Part shown: positions 14,406-23,867 of the stretch, in pieces
Position numbering within the stretch: the stretch's first letter is position 1
Layout: each line of letters opens with the position of its first letter
NCBI RefSeq assembly: GCF_013364275.1
Contig: NZ_CP054932.1
Location: forward strand, 6,696,001-6,760,000
Length of the DNA stretch: 64,000 nt
Source: Actinomadura sp. NAK00032
GTDB taxonomy: Bacteria > Actinomycetota > Actinomycetes > Streptosporangiales > Streptosporangiaceae
Reading direction: 5' to 3'
Program-made: the position numbers and the translations under genes
Notes under the pieces: generated by a model
Told to the model about the DNA's origin: nothing
The model's database searches: none
What the model saw: the letters and a program-made list of their open reading frames with translations, nothing else

Positions 14406-16193
14406 CTAGGCGAAGCGCCAGAGGCTTACCTTTCCGTTGGCGCTGCCTGCTCCGGCGGCGAGCAGACGGCCGCTCCGGCTGAACGCGAGGGTCGTTCCGT
14501 CCGACCTCTCCCAGTCCAGGGACATGAACTGGTCGCCGGTACGGGTGTCCCAGAGCCGGATCGTCCCGTCCTGGGCAGCGCTGGCCAGGACGCGGCCGTC
14601 GGGGCTGAACGCCAGGGCCTGCACGGTTCCCTCGTGTCCTCGCAGGGCGCGGCGCTGCTTCCCGGATGGCACGTCCAGGATGCGGATCGTCCATTTGTCC
14701 GTGTCGTCCACGACGTCTGTTGCGGCGGTTCGGCCGTCCGGGGCGAAAGTGAACAGCACGTTGACCCGTCCGGATGTGCGAAGGTCCCGGTCCGCCCGCA
14801 GGTCGTGGATCTGGATCTCGCCGCGGCCCCCGATGGCGGCGATCTTGTCGCCGGCCGCGTCGAACACCAGCCGCAGGGTGCCGCCGCCGCTCGGCGCGAA
14901 CGCGCCGGTGCGGCGCCCGGTCGCGGTGTCCCAGAGTTCGATGCCGTTGGCTCCGACGGTGGCCAGCGTCCGGCCGTCCGCGCTGAGCGCCTTGGTGAAC
15001 GTCCTGCCCACGGGCATGATCGTCCGGACGCGGGCGCCGGTGGCGGCGTCCCAGAGCTGGACCGGGTCGTTGCCGCGCAGCGTCGCCACCAGCCGGCCGT
15101 CCCCGCTGAGCGCGGTGAGCTGGTCGGCGCCCTCGTCGCCCAGCTCGTGCGGGGCTCCGCGGCCGGTCGCGACGATCCACCGCCAGATCTGCCCGGTCCC
15201 CGCGCAGACCAGTGTCTTCGAATCCGGGGTGAAGGCGAGCTGGAACGTCGCGACGGGCCCGCCTGCGAGCACGACCGGTCGGGGGTTCTTCAGGGGCAGG
15301 GCGTCCTCACCGGTCCACCGCCACAGCAGCGCGGGGACGCCGAGGACCGCCGCGACGCCCGCCGCCGCTCCCCCGGCCAGGACGGTGCGGCGTCCCGGCC
15401 GACCGGGCGGGGTCGCGAGCAACCGGGCCGCCTCGGCGGGCGACGGCCGCCGCTCCGGTTCCTTGGCCAGGCACGCCTCGATCGCGGGCCGCAACTCGGC
15501 GGGCACGCCGGTCAGGTCGGGCGGAGCGCTGACGATCCGGTGGACGATCCCCGGCACGTTGGCGGCGTCGAACGGCCCGCGTCCGGTCGCGGCGAACGCC
15601 AGGACGCAGCCGAGGGAGAACACGTCCGACGCCGGGCCCGCCGTGTCCGCGCGGACCTGCTCGGGCGACATGAACGCGTACGTGCCGACGACCGCGCCGG
15701 TGGACGTCAGCGCGGTGGCGCCGGCCGCGCGGGCGATGCCGAAGTCGATGATGCGGGGACCGTCCGGCGACATGATCACGTTGCCGGGCTTGAGGTCGCG
15801 GTGCACCAGCCCGCTCGCGTGGATCGCCGCCAGCCCCTCGGCCAGCGCGGCACCGAGCGCGCGGACGGCGGCGACGTCCAGCGGTGCCGCCTCGCGCAGG
15901 GACGGGCCGGGGATGTAGGCGGTCGCCATCCATGGCTCGGACGCGTCCGGGTCGGCGTCCACGACCTGCGCGGTGTAGAAGCCGCCCACCTTGCGGGCCG
16001 CGTCGACCTCGCGCGTGAACCGCACCCGGAACTCCGGGCGCGCCAGGTGCTCTGACCGGATGACCTTGACCGCGACGCGCCGGCCGCCCGGGGACACGCC
16101 GAGGAACACCTCGCCCATGCCGCCCGCGCCCAGGCGCCCTTCTAGCCGGTATGGGCCGATCTGGCGGGGGTCGCCGTCGCGCAGGGGGTCCAT
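14406..16193 (-). CDS. Ser/Thr protein kinase with WD40 repeats (second of tandem pair)
   Basis: This 595-aa membrane kinase has an N-terminal Hanks-type domain (about residues 15-275) with the glycine loop LGAGGMGEV (21-29), Lys43, catalytic HRD Asp133 and DFG Asp150, all intact. A single hydrophobic segment (about 286-308, VLAGGAAAGVAAVLGVPALL) separates it from a C-terminal seven-bladed-propeller-like WD40 region with repeats such as LAFSPDGRVLASAAQDGTIR. The start ATG at 16193 overlaps the stop of the upstream kinase (TGATG), so the two are translationally coupled. The WD40 part may be a sensor or scaffold. The two paralogues are nearly identical over much of the kinase core. Confidence 0.92.
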   Translation of the reverse strand: MDPLRDGDPRQIGPYRLEGRLGAGGMGEVFLGVSPGGRRVAVKVIRSEHLARPEFRVRFTREVDAARKVGGFYTAQVVDADPDASEPWMATAYIPGPSLREAAPLDVAAVRALGAALAEGLAAIHASGLVHRDLKPGNVIMSPDGPRIIDFGIARAAGATALTSTGAVVGTYAFMSPEQVRADTAGPASDVFSLGCVLAFAATGRGPFDAANVPGIVHRIVSAPPDLTGVPAELRPAIEACLAKEPERRPSPAEAARLLATPPGRPGRRTVLAGGAAAGVAAVLGVPALLWRWTGEDALPLKNPRPVVLAGGPVATFQLAFTPDSKTLVCAGTGQIWRWIVATGRGAPHELGDEGADQLTALSGDGRLVATLRGNDPVQLWDAATGARVRTIMPVGRTFTKALSADGRTLATVGANGIELWDTATGRRTGAFAPSGGGTLRLVFDAAGDKIAAIGGRGEIQIHDLRADRDLRTSGRVNVLFTFAPDGRTAATDVVDDTDKWTIRILDVPSGKQRRALRGHEGTVQALAFSPDGRVLASAAQDGTIRLWDTRTGDQFMSLDWERSDGTTLAFSRSGRLLAAGAGSANGKVSLWRFA

Positions 16194-18124
16194 CAGCGCA
16201 GGCTCCAGAGGTTCACGGCGGTCTGCCCTCGACGTTCGCTGCCGCCCGCGACGGTTCGGCCGTCCGGGGAGAGCGCGAGCCCTCTGACCGGGCCGGTCGC
16301 GGCGAGTGTGGCCGTCACCCGGCGGGTCGCCAGGTCCCACAGGCGGATCGTGAGGTCGGCGCCGGCGGCGGCCAGCACGGCGCCGTCCGCGCTGACGGCC
16401 ACCTCGGTGACGTCCCCGGCGCGGTCGGAGTTGAGGACGCCTGTGATGCGGATCCGAGCGGCGTCCCACAGCCGGATCGCGGCGCCGCCCCCTGCGGTGA
16501 CGAGAGTTCGGCCGTCCGGGGTGAGGGCCAGTGAACTCGTCTTCGTTGCCTGGTCGGCGATGTGGGCGACCAGGGTGCGCGTACGCGCGTCCCACACCCG
16601 GACGGAGCCCGGCTCGGCGCGGCCCTGGAAACCGTCCATACCGGCCATGACCCGGCGGCCGTCCGGGCTGAACACCATGGCGGCCACGCCTTCAGCACCG
16701 GATAGGTCGCCAAGGACGCGTCCGGTGGCGGTGTCCCAGAGCCGGCTCGGCCCGGCGAGGGTCCGGGTGTCTGGGCTGAACGCTAAAGCGTTGACCTGAA
16801 CGTCCTTGGCGCGGAGGGTTCGCAACGGGCGGGGCGGGCGTGTGTCCGCCGACTCAACGTCCCATAGGCGGACGGTGGCGTTCGTGTGGCCGGTGGCCAG
16901 GAACCTTCCGTCTGGGCTGAACGCCACTGCGGCCGTCCCTGCGGAAGTGCGCAATTCGTGGATGACGTGGCCTGCGACAGGGTCCCACAGGAGCACGGTC
17001 TCCCCCGGTGTCCCACAGGCCAGGATCTTGCCGTTCGGGCTGAACGCCACGTCCGCCACCGGTTGCCCGTCCTTGGCGAGCGTCATGGTGGGCGGCCGCA
17101 GCGTGTCGGCGGACGCCGCCGCCTGGGGCCGCTCCCCGCCCCGGGTGAGCAGGAACGCGGGTACTCCCACGGCTGCCGCCGTCGCCGCCACCGCTCCGGC
17201 GAGCACCGTCCGGCGCGGAATCCCGGCGGCGGGCAGGACGGCGTCCGCGACGCGGGTGAACGGCGTCGTGCCGCGCTCCTCCGTGCGGTCGGCGTCCGGG
17301 TCCGACGGGGATGTCGAGACCGCCAGTGGCGCGGCGTCCGGGTCGGCCAGGTGGGCGAGGATCCGGTCCGTGGACGGACGATCGGCCGGCTCCTTGGCCA
17401 GGCAGGACGCCACCAGCGGGCGCAGCGGCCCCGCCAGCCCGTCCAGCAGGGGCGGCTCGTGGAGGACGCGGTGCACGATCGCCGGGATCGTCGCGGCGTC
17501 GAACGGGCTGCGCCCGGTCGCGGCGAAGGCCAGCACGCAGCCCAGCGCGAACACGTCGGCGGGCGGCCCGGACGGCTCGCCCCGCACCTGCTCGGGCGCC
17601 ATGTAGGCGTACGTGCCGAGGACCGCGCCGTCGGCGGTGAGCGTCCCCGCGCCGACGTCGCGGGCGATGCCGAAGTCGATGATGCGGGGACCGTCCGGCG
17701 ACATGATCACGTTGCCGGGCTTGAGGTCGCGGTGCACCAGCCCGCTCGCGTGGATCGCCGCCAGCCCCTCGGCCAGTGCCGCGCCGAGCCGGGCGACCTC
17801 TCCGGGAGGCAGTGGGGCGACATCCCGCAGTGACGCCCCCGGGATATAGGCCGTCGCCATCCACGGTTCAGGCGCGTCCGGGTCGGCGTCCACGACCTGC
17901 GCCGTGTAGAAGCCGCCCACCTTGCGGGCCGCGTCGACCTCACGCGCGAACCGCACCCGGAACTCCGGGCGCGCTGAGTGCTCGGCACGGATCACCTTCA
18001 CCGCAACGCGCCGACCGCCCGGGGACACACCGAGGAACACCTCGCCCATGCCCCCGGCGCCCAGCCGTCCCTCCACCCGGTACGGGCCTATCTGGCGGGG
18101 GTCGCCGTCGCGCAGCGCTTCCAA
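16193..18124 (-). CDS. Ser/Thr protein kinase with WD40 repeats (first of tandem pair)
   Basis: This 643-aa paralogue of the downstream kinase has the same architecture. The kinase core has LGAGGMGEV, Lys43, Asp133 in HRDLKPGN and Asp150 in DFG. A linker of about 40 residues rich in Asp, Glu and Thr follows, then a hydrophobic segment (about 305-325) and a WD40 propeller with units like VAFSPDGRFLATGHTNATVR. The larger linker is the main difference. The kinase parts align without gaps up to the catalytic loop, which indicates a tandem duplication followed by faster divergence of the sensor half. Confidence 0.92.
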   Translation of the reverse strand: MEALRDGDPRQIGPYRVEGRLGAGGMGEVFLGVSPGGRRVAVKVIRAEHSARPEFRVRFAREVDAARKVGGFYTAQVVDADPDAPEPWMATAYIPGASLRDVAPLPPGEVARLGAALAEGLAAIHASGLVHRDLKPGNVIMSPDGPRIIDFGIARDVGAGTLTADGAVLGTYAYMAPEQVRGEPSGPPADVFALGCVLAFAATGRSPFDAATIPAIVHRVLHEPPLLDGLAGPLRPLVASCLAKEPADRPSTDRILAHLADPDAAPLAVSTSPSDPDADRTEERGTTPFTRVADAVLPAAGIPRRTVLAGAVAATAAAVGVPAFLLTRGGERPQAAASADTLRPPTMTLAKDGQPVADVAFSPNGKILACGTPGETVLLWDPVAGHVIHELRTSAGTAAVAFSPDGRFLATGHTNATVRLWDVESADTRPPRPLRTLRAKDVQVNALAFSPDTRTLAGPSRLWDTATGRVLGDLSGAEGVAAMVFSPDGRRVMAGMDGFQGRAEPGSVRVWDARTRTLVAHIADQATKTSSLALTPDGRTLVTAGGGAAIRLWDAARIRITGVLNSDRAGDVTEVAVSADGAVLAAAGADLTIRLWDLATRRVTATLAATGPVRGLALSPDGRTVAGGSERRGQTAVNLWSLR

Positions 18125-18152
18125 GGGGACTCCCGTGTCGCGCAGTGCGCGC

Positions 18153-19103
18153 TTAGAGGGCGCCCAAGAACGCGAGCATGGCCTCGTTGACCTCGGCGGG
18201 GCGTTCCTGCTGCGTCCAGTGGCCGCATCCGGCCAGCCAGACGGTGTCGCGCAGGTTCGGGACGAAGTCGGTCATGGAGTCGATGACGTTCCGCGCGCCG
18301 ACGGCGACGATGTCGCGGTCGCCGGCGATGTAGAGCGCGGGCGGGCCGATGGGGGCGCGGTGCCAGGCGGTGGTCAGCTCCCAGTTGCGGTCCAGGTTGC
18401 GGTACCAGTTGACCGGGCCGGTGAAGCCGCTCCCGGCGTACTCCTCGACGTAGGTCGCGATGTCGGCGGCGGTGAGCCAGCCGGGCAGCTTCTCCGGCTC
18501 GGGGATCGCGTCGAGGAAGCCGCCGCCCTCGGGAGCGACCAGCGCGGGAGTGGGCCCGTCGCCGGACATCCCGACCAGCATCCGGCGGAACGTGGCGGCC
18601 CGGTCGCGGTCGAGGTCGGCCTCCGGGGCGTCCGGCTCCTGGAAGCGCACCATATAGAAGCCCTCGCCGAACAGGCGGCGCATCGACTCGACCGGCGGCC
18701 TGCTGGAACGGGGGCGGTGCGGGACGGACATGCCGATCACGCCGCGCACCTTGTCCGGGCGCATCTGCGCGACGGCCCACGCGACGGGCGCGCCCCAGTC
18801 GTGGCCCGCGACGACGGCCCGGTCCGCGCCGAGGGCGTCGATGAGCCCGACCGCGTCGCCCGCCAGGTGCAGGATCGTGTACTGGTCCGCCTCGGCGGGG
18901 CCGCCGGTGCGGGCGTAGCCGCGCTGGTCGGGGGCGACCGCGTGGTACCCGGCCTCGGCGAGCGCGGTGAGCTGGTGCCGCCAGGAGTACCAGCACTCGG
19001 GGAAGCCGTGCAGGAGCAGGACGAGCGGCCCCTCGCCCGCCTCGGCGACGTGCATGCGCAGGCCGCTCTCGGACTGGACGAAGCGATGCGTGATCTCGGT
19101 CAT
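18153..19103 (-). CDS. Epoxide hydrolase-like alpha/beta hydrolase
   Basis: This 316-aa cytosolic enzyme has the oxyanion motif HGFP (32-35), a nucleophile Asp102 in GHDWG and catalytic His295 in GCGHWTQQERP. The Asp nucleophile (not Ser) and the cap domain with tyrosines (YVEEYAGSGF; VNWYRN) point to the soluble epoxide hydrolase branch, although haloalkane or fluoroacetate dehalogenases share the same nucleophile. The start at 19103 (MTEITHRF) follows from homology to the family N-terminus and a GAGGGGTC sequence upstream. It is divergent from the 3-hydroxybutyrate dehydrogenase. The physiological substrate is unknown. Confidence 0.85.
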   Translation of the reverse strand: MTEITHRFVQSESGLRMHVAEAGEGPLVLLLHGFPECWYSWRHQLTALAEAGYHAVAPDQRGYARTGGPAEADQYTILHLAGDAVGLIDALGADRAVVAGHDWGAPVAWAVAQMRPDKVRGVIGMSVPHRPRSSRPPVESMRRLFGEGFYMVRFQEPDAPEADLDRDRAATFRRMLVGMSGDGPTPALVAPEGGGFLDAIPEPEKLPGWLTAADIATYVEEYAGSGFTGPVNWYRNLDRNWELTTAWHRAPIGPPALYIAGDRDIVAVGARNVIDSMTDFVPNLRDTVWLAGCGHWTQQERPAEVNEAMLAFLGAL

Positions 19104-19281
19104 CGGTGACCCCTCGCGGCGTGGGCGGGACCGTGCGGGCCCAACGGTAGCCCCACCCGTCCAGGGCCTGTGTGCCGGACGGCGGACACGATGTGGATGC
19201 GGCGCGCCCATACCGTCCGGCGGTGGATTGTGTGCGTGCGCCACATGGGACGGCGGGGGTCGCGCTCCGTAGGTTCGGCGC

Positions 19282-20070
19282 ATGACGAGCGTGACACCGC
19301 GGCCCGCCGCGGGGAGTTCGGGGACGCTGGATCTGGCGGGGCGGCGCGCACTGGTCACCGGCGGCGCGGGCGGCATCGGCCGGGCGTGCGCGCGGCGGCT
19401 GGCGGCGGCGGGCGCCGCGGTGGTGGTGGCCGATCTGGACGGGGCGGCGGCGGAGCGGACGGCGGCCGAGATCGGCGGCGTCCCGCTGTACGCCGACCTC
19501 GCGGATGTGGACGCCATCGGCGGTCTGGCGTCCGATGTCGACATCCTGGTCAACAACGCGGGCATCCAGCTTGTGGCTCCCGTCCACGAGTTCCCGCCGG
19601 AGATGTTCACGCGGATCCTGCGGCTGATGGTGGAGGCGCCGTTCCGGCTGGTCCGGGACGCACTGCCCGGCATGTACGAGCGGGGCTGGGGGCGCATCGT
19701 CAACATCTCGTCCGTACATGGGCTGCGGGCCTCGCCCTACAAGTCGGCCTATGTGACGGCCAAACACGGGCTTGAGGGGCTGTCCAAGGTGATCGCCTTG
19801 GAGGGTGCCGCGTACGGCGTGACGTCCAACTGCGTGAACCCGGCCTTCGTCCGAACCCCGCTGGTGGAGGGGCAGATAGCCGACCAGGCGCGCGCGCACG
19901 GCATACCCGAGGGCGAGGTCGTCGAGCGGGTACTGCTCGAGCACGCGGCCGTGAAGCGGCTGATCGAGCCCGAGGAGGTCGCGGAGCTGGTCGCCTACCT
20001 GTGCTCGCCGCCCGCCGCCATGGTGACCGGCGCGTCCCTCGCCCTCGACGGTGGCTGGACGGCCCATTGA
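19282..20070 (+). CDS. bdhA: 3-hydroxybutyrate dehydrogenase (short-chain dehydrogenase)
   Basis: This 262-aa SDR oxidises D-3-hydroxybutyrate to acetoacetate with NAD. The cofactor motif TGGAGGIG is at 26-33 and NNAG follows. The catalytic residues are Ser144, Tyr157 and Lys161 (YVTAK). The substrate-loop sequence NCVNPAFVRTPLVEGQI is typical of bacterial BdhA. Only 2 nt separate its stop from the PucR-type regulator downstream. It stands next to a Liv-type importer and two secreted PHB-degrading enzymes, which supports the BdhA call over a generic SDR. Confidence 0.82.
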   Translation: MTSVTPRPAAGSSGTLDLAGRRALVTGGAGGIGRACARRLAAAGAAVVVADLDGAAAERTAAEIGGVPLYADLADVDAIGGLASDVDILVNNAGIQLVAPVHEFPPEMFTRILRLMVEAPFRLVRDALPGMYERGWGRIVNISSVHGLRASPYKSAYVTAKHGLEGLSKVIALEGAAYGVTSNCVNPAFVRTPLVEGQIADQARAHGIPEGEVVERVLLEHAAVKRLIEPEEVAELVAYLCSPPAAMVTGASLALDGGWTAH

Positions 20071-20072
20071 CA

Positions 20073-21965
20073 ATGGCCCGTATGTCCTGCGGCGACTTCC
20101 TCGAACTACTGGCCCGCGAGGCGTCCCCCGTGGAGTTCGAGGGGCCCCTCGTCCAGGCGCGGGCGGACGGCGCGCCGCCGGCCGTCCTGGCGGAGCTGGA
20201 GGCGGCCAAGCTGGCGGCGCTCCGGGTCCGGATGATCATGCGGCGGCACGCCCGGCGGGAGGCGGAGCTGGCGGCGCTGTTCGACACCGCCGGCGACCTC
20301 GCCGGGCTGCGCGACCTCGACGCCGTGCTGGAGGCGATCACGCGGCGCGCGCGGCGGCTGCTGAACGCGGACATCGCCTACCTGACGCTGAACGACGACG
20401 AGCGCGGCGACACATTCATGCGGGTGACGGACGGGTCGGTGTCGGCGGCGTTCCGGCGGCTGCGGCTGCCGATGGGCACCGGACTGGTCGGCCTGGTGGC
20501 GCAGACGGCGATGCCCTACAACAGCGCCCACTACCTGGGGGACGGGCAGTTCCAGCACCGCGGATACATCGACGACGCGGTCACTGAAGAGGGCCTGGTC
20601 GCCATCCTGGGCGTGCCGATGCGGCTGGGCAGCCGCGTCATCGGCGTGCTGACGGCCGCGAACCGCAGCGAGCGTCCGTTCGACCAGGAAGAGGTGGCGC
20701 TCCTGGGTTCGCTGGCCGCGCATGCCGCGATCGCCATCGACAACGCGCGCCTCCTGGACGAGACCCGGACCGCCCTGGACGAGCTGAGCGTCGCCAACGA
20801 GGAGGTCAAGGCGCGCAGCGCGGCCGTGGAACGGGCGGCGCGCGCGCACGACCGCATGACGGCCGTCGTCGTGCGTGGCGGTGGCGTGGAAGACGTCGGC
20901 GCGGTCGTGACCGAACTGCTGAGCGGCACCCTGTACGTCCTGGACGCGGACGGCCGGCGGCTGGCGACGACGGGCCTCGACTCGGGCGGCCTCAGCGATG
21001 AGGAGCTGTCCGGGGTGTCGGCCTCGGCGCACTCTGCGCGCGCGCAGGGCCGGACGGTCCGGCGCGGTGACCTGTGGATCGCGTCGGTGTCGACCGGTGA
21101 CGAGATGCTCGGGACGCTCGTCCTGCGCACGGCCGACGAGGTCGACGACGCCGACCAGCGAATCCTGGAGCGCGCGGCGCTCGTCACCGCGCTGCTGCTG
21201 CTGTTCCAGCGCAGCGTCACCGAGGCGGAGGGGCGGGTGCGCGGCGAGCTGCTGGACGACCTGCTCTCCGGCCGCCGCACCGGCGTCGAGGCCCTGACCG
21301 CCCGCGCCCGGCGCGTGAACGTCGACCTGAGCGCCCCGCACGTCGTGCTGTGCGCGAAGTACGAGTCCCGCGAGCACCGGCAGCGAGCGGCGTTCTGGGC
21401 GTCGTCCTTCGCGGCCGTCGAGCACGGCCTCGCCGCCTCCCGCGTGGAGGAGGTCGTGCTGCTGCTGCCGGGCGACCGCCCCGGCGAGGCGGCGCGCCGG
21501 GTGGCGAAGGAGCTGGGCGGCTCGCTCGGCGGCCCCGCGACGGTCGGCGCGGCCGGCCCGGTGCGCGGGCCCGCGGAGGTCGCGGCCGCGCACCGGGAGG
21601 CGCAGCGCTGCGCCGACGCGCTGCTCGCCCTCGGCCGCCGCGGCGACGGCGCCGGCGCGTCCGAGCTCGGCTTCGTCGGCCTGCTCATCGGCGACGACCG
21701 GGACGTGACGGGCTTCCTCGCGGGCGCGCTCGGGCCCGTCCTCGACTACGACGAGCGGCGCGGCACGGCCCTCGTCCAGACCCTTGAGGCGTACTTCGGG
21801 ACGGGCGGGAACCTGTCGCGGACGGCGGAGCGCCTGCACATCCACGTCAACACCGTGAGCCAGCGCCTCGACCGCGTCGCCCGCCTCCTCGGCGAGGACT
21901 GGCAGTCCCCCGAGCGCGCCCTGGAGCTCCAGTTGGCGCTGCGCCTGCACCGCCTCTCACGCTGA
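20073..21965 (+). CDS. GAF-PucR/CdaR family transcriptional activator
   Basis: This 630-aa regulator has an N-terminal helical segment, a GAF ligand-binding domain (about residues 75-225), a linker region with a second sensor-like fold, and a C-terminal PucR HTH_30 (about 567-615: TLEAYFGTGGNLSRTAERLH and IHVNTVSQRLDRVARLL). Proteins of this type usually activate adjacent catabolic genes on binding a pathway metabolite or acyl ligand. It begins 2 nt after bdhA and converges on the Liv-type transporter. I infer that it controls the 3-hydroxybutyrate locus. Confidence 0.85.
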   Translation: MARMSCGDFLELLAREASPVEFEGPLVQARADGAPPAVLAELEAAKLAALRVRMIMRRHARREAELAALFDTAGDLAGLRDLDAVLEAITRRARRLLNADIAYLTLNDDERGDTFMRVTDGSVSAAFRRLRLPMGTGLVGLVAQTAMPYNSAHYLGDGQFQHRGYIDDAVTEEGLVAILGVPMRLGSRVIGVLTAANRSERPFDQEEVALLGSLAAHAAIAIDNARLLDETRTALDELSVANEEVKARSAAVERAARAHDRMTAVVVRGGGVEDVGAVVTELLSGTLYVLDADGRRLATTGLDSGGLSDEELSGVSASAHSARAQGRTVRRGDLWIASVSTGDEMLGTLVLRTADEVDDADQRILERAALVTALLLLFQRSVTEAEGRVRGELLDDLLSGRRTGVEALTARARRVNVDLSAPHVVLCAKYESREHRQRAAFWASSFAAVEHGLAASRVEEVVLLLPGDRPGEAARRVAKELGGSLGGPATVGAAGPVRGPAEVAAAHREAQRCADALLALGRRGDGAGASELGFVGLLIGDDRDVTGFLAGALGPVLDYDERRGTALVQTLEAYFGTGGNLSRTAERLHIHVNTVSQRLDRVARLLGEDWQSPERALELQLALRLHRLSR

Positions 21966-21968
21966 AAC

Positions 21969-22008
21969 GGCGATGCGCCGCCCCCAGGGCGAGGGGCGGC
22001 GCATCGCC
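21969..22008. terminator. Bidirectional stem-loop between the PucR regulator and livM
   Basis: A perfect 16-bp inverted repeat, GGCGATGCGCCGCCCC (21969-21984) and GGGGCGGCGCATCGCC (21993-22008), has an 8-nt loop. It fills the gap between two convergent genes. It lacks a strong U-run but is very stable and can serve both strands. Confidence 0.75.
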
Positions 22009-22011
22009 GGG

Positions 22012-22998
22012 TCAGACGGAGGCGTCCACCTTGGGGACGGGTTCGGGCGCAGGGCGCTCGCGGTTCGTGCGGGCGGCGATCAGGTCGCGCGCGGTGCCCC
22101 AGACGCCGCGCCGGAACAGCAGCACGACCAGGATGAAGATCGAACCGGTGATGATCCCGGTCTCCTCGAACCCGGCGGTGGCCAGGTAGTCGTTCAGCTC
22201 CACGACGAGCGCGGCGCCGATCGCGCCGCCCCACAGGGTGCCGATGCCGCCGAGGACGACCATCATCACGGCCTGCCCGGACGTCGTCCAGTAGACGCCC
22301 TGCAGGGACGCGAAGCCGTGGCCGATGGTGAACAGGCCGCCGGCCAGGCCCGACAGGACCGCCGACAGAACGAACGCCAGCAGCTTGTAGCGGTCGATGC
22401 TGTACCCGAGGGCGCGCGCCCGGTTCGGGTTGTCGCGGATGGACACCAGCACCCGTCCGAACGGCGACCTGACGATCCGCCAAGCCACGAACATTCCCAC
22501 CAAGATGAACGGCAAGGCGGCGTAGTAGAAGAAGAACGGGTCGGACAGGTCGACGCCGAAGAACTCCCTGGGGATGCCTTGCAGGCCGTTCTCCCCGCCC
22601 GTCGCGTCCCGCCACTGGTTGGAGACGAAGTAGACCATCTGCGCGAAGGCCAAGGTGACCATCGCGAAGTAGATTCCGCGTAGCCGCACCGATAGGAATC
22701 CGATCGGGACGGCGAGGACACCGGCGAAAGCAGCCCCGCCCAGGACGGCCACAGGGAACGGCAGTCCGGAGTGCAGGGCGATCAGGCCGGTCGCGTAGGC
22801 GGAGCCGCCCCAGAAGGCGGCGTGGCCGAACGAGAGCAGGCCGGTGAAGCCGAGCAGGAGGTCGACGGCGGCGGCGAACAGCGCCCAGCAGGCGATGTCG
22901 AGCGCGACCGGCGGGTAGATGAACCAGGGCAGCGCGAGCGCCGCCAGCAGCCCGGCCGCGAGCAGGACGGGCCGTCCGGCGAGCTTGGAGAGGATCAC
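22012..22998 (-). CDS. livM: Branched-chain-type ABC transporter permease LivM
   Basis: This 328-aa inner-membrane permease has about eight to ten hydrophobic segments and the LivM-family stretches GFTGLLSFGHAAFWGGSAYA and SPFGRVLVSIRDNPNRARAL. The GTG start at 22998 overlaps the livH stop (GTGA), indicating translational coupling. It is the last gene of the livG-livF-livK-livH-livM operon. In the context of PHB-degrading enzymes it may import 3-hydroxybutyrate or short oligomers rather than amino acids, which is an inference. Confidence 0.9.
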   Translation of the reverse strand: MILSKLAGRPVLLAAGLLAALALPWFIYPPVALDIACWALFAAAVDLLLGFTGLLSFGHAAFWGGSAYATGLIALHSGLPFPVAVLGGAAFAGVLAVPIGFLSVRLRGIYFAMVTLAFAQMVYFVSNQWRDATGGENGLQGIPREFFGVDLSDPFFFYYAALPFILVGMFVAWRIVRSPFGRVLVSIRDNPNRARALGYSIDRYKLLAFVLSAVLSGLAGGLFTIGHGFASLQGVYWTTSGQAVMMVVLGGIGTLWGGAIGAALVVELNDYLATAGFEETGIITGSIFILVVLLFRRGVWGTARDLIAARTNRERPAPEPVPKVDASV

Positions 22999-23855
22999 AG
23001 CGCCTCCTCGCGTCCGAACAGGCCGGCCGGGCGCCACAGCAGCACGGCGGCCATCAGGATGAACACCAGCGTCTGCGACAGCGACGGGACGTAGTAGTTG
23101 CCCAGCGCCGACACCAGCCCGACCGCGAACCCGGCCGCGACCGACCCGAACACCGACCCCAGCCCGCCGATCACCACCACCGCGAACACGGTGATGATCA
23201 GATCGGACCCCATCAGCGGGTTCACCGCGCGCATCGGCGCGGCCAGCACCCCGGCGAACCCGGCCAGCGCGATCCCGAACCCGAACACCGGCGTCACCCA
23301 CCGGCCCACATCGATGCCCAGCGCCCGCGACAACTCCGGCTTCTCGGTCGCCGCACGCACGATCATCCCCACCCGGGTACGGGTCAGCACCACCCACACC
23401 GCGCCGCACACCAGCACGGATACGGCCAAGACGAACACCTGGTAGGCGGGATAGGTGAACAGCCCCAGGTTGATCGATCCGTCCAGCGCGGACGGCCTCG
23501 GGTAAGGCTGCGACTGCACGCCGTACTGCCGTTTCACCAGGTCCTGCAAGATGAGCGCCAGCCCGAACGTGAACAGGAAGTTGTAGAGCGGATCCAGCGG
23601 CGCCAGCCGCCGGATGAACAACCGCTCCAGCACCACACCCAGCACGCCCAGGACGACGGGGACGAGCGGCAGCGCCAGCCAGAAGTTCAGGCCGAGCGAG
23701 TCCAGCGCGATGAACGCCCCGAACGCGCCCAGCATGTAGAACGCGCCATGCGCGAAGTTGACGACGCCGAGCATTCCGAAGATGACGGCCAGGCCGAGGG
23801 CGAGCAGGGCGTAGAACGCCCCGCCCACCAGGCCGTTGAACGCCTGTTGCAGCAC
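22995..23855 (-). CDS. livH: Branched-chain-type ABC transporter permease LivH
   Basis: This 286-aa permease has about seven to eight hydrophobic segments and the family motifs GMLGVVNFAHGAFYMLGAFG and the cytoplasmic loop TRVGMIVRAATEKPELSRAL. It pairs with LivM to form the membrane channel. It starts 12 nt after the solute-binding-protein gene and overlaps livM by 4 nt. Confidence 0.9.
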   Translation of the reverse strand: MLQQAFNGLVGGAFYALLALGLAVIFGMLGVVNFAHGAFYMLGAFGAFIALDSLGLNFWLALPLVPVVLGVLGVVLERLFIRRLAPLDPLYNFLFTFGLALILQDLVKRQYGVQSQPYPRPSALDGSINLGLFTYPAYQVFVLAVSVLVCGAVWVVLTRTRVGMIVRAATEKPELSRALGIDVGRWVTPVFGFGIALAGFAGVLAAPMRAVNPLMGSDLIITVFAVVVIGGLGSVFGSVAAGFAVGLVSALGNYYVPSLSQTLVFILMAAVLLWRPAGLFGREEAL

Positions 23856-23867
23856 GTCGGACCCGCC

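Noticed and set aside
19282..20070. Generic SDR instead of BdhA
   Set aside because: The 262-aa size, active site and PHB locus fit BdhA better, but other hydroxy-acid SDRs cannot be excluded.
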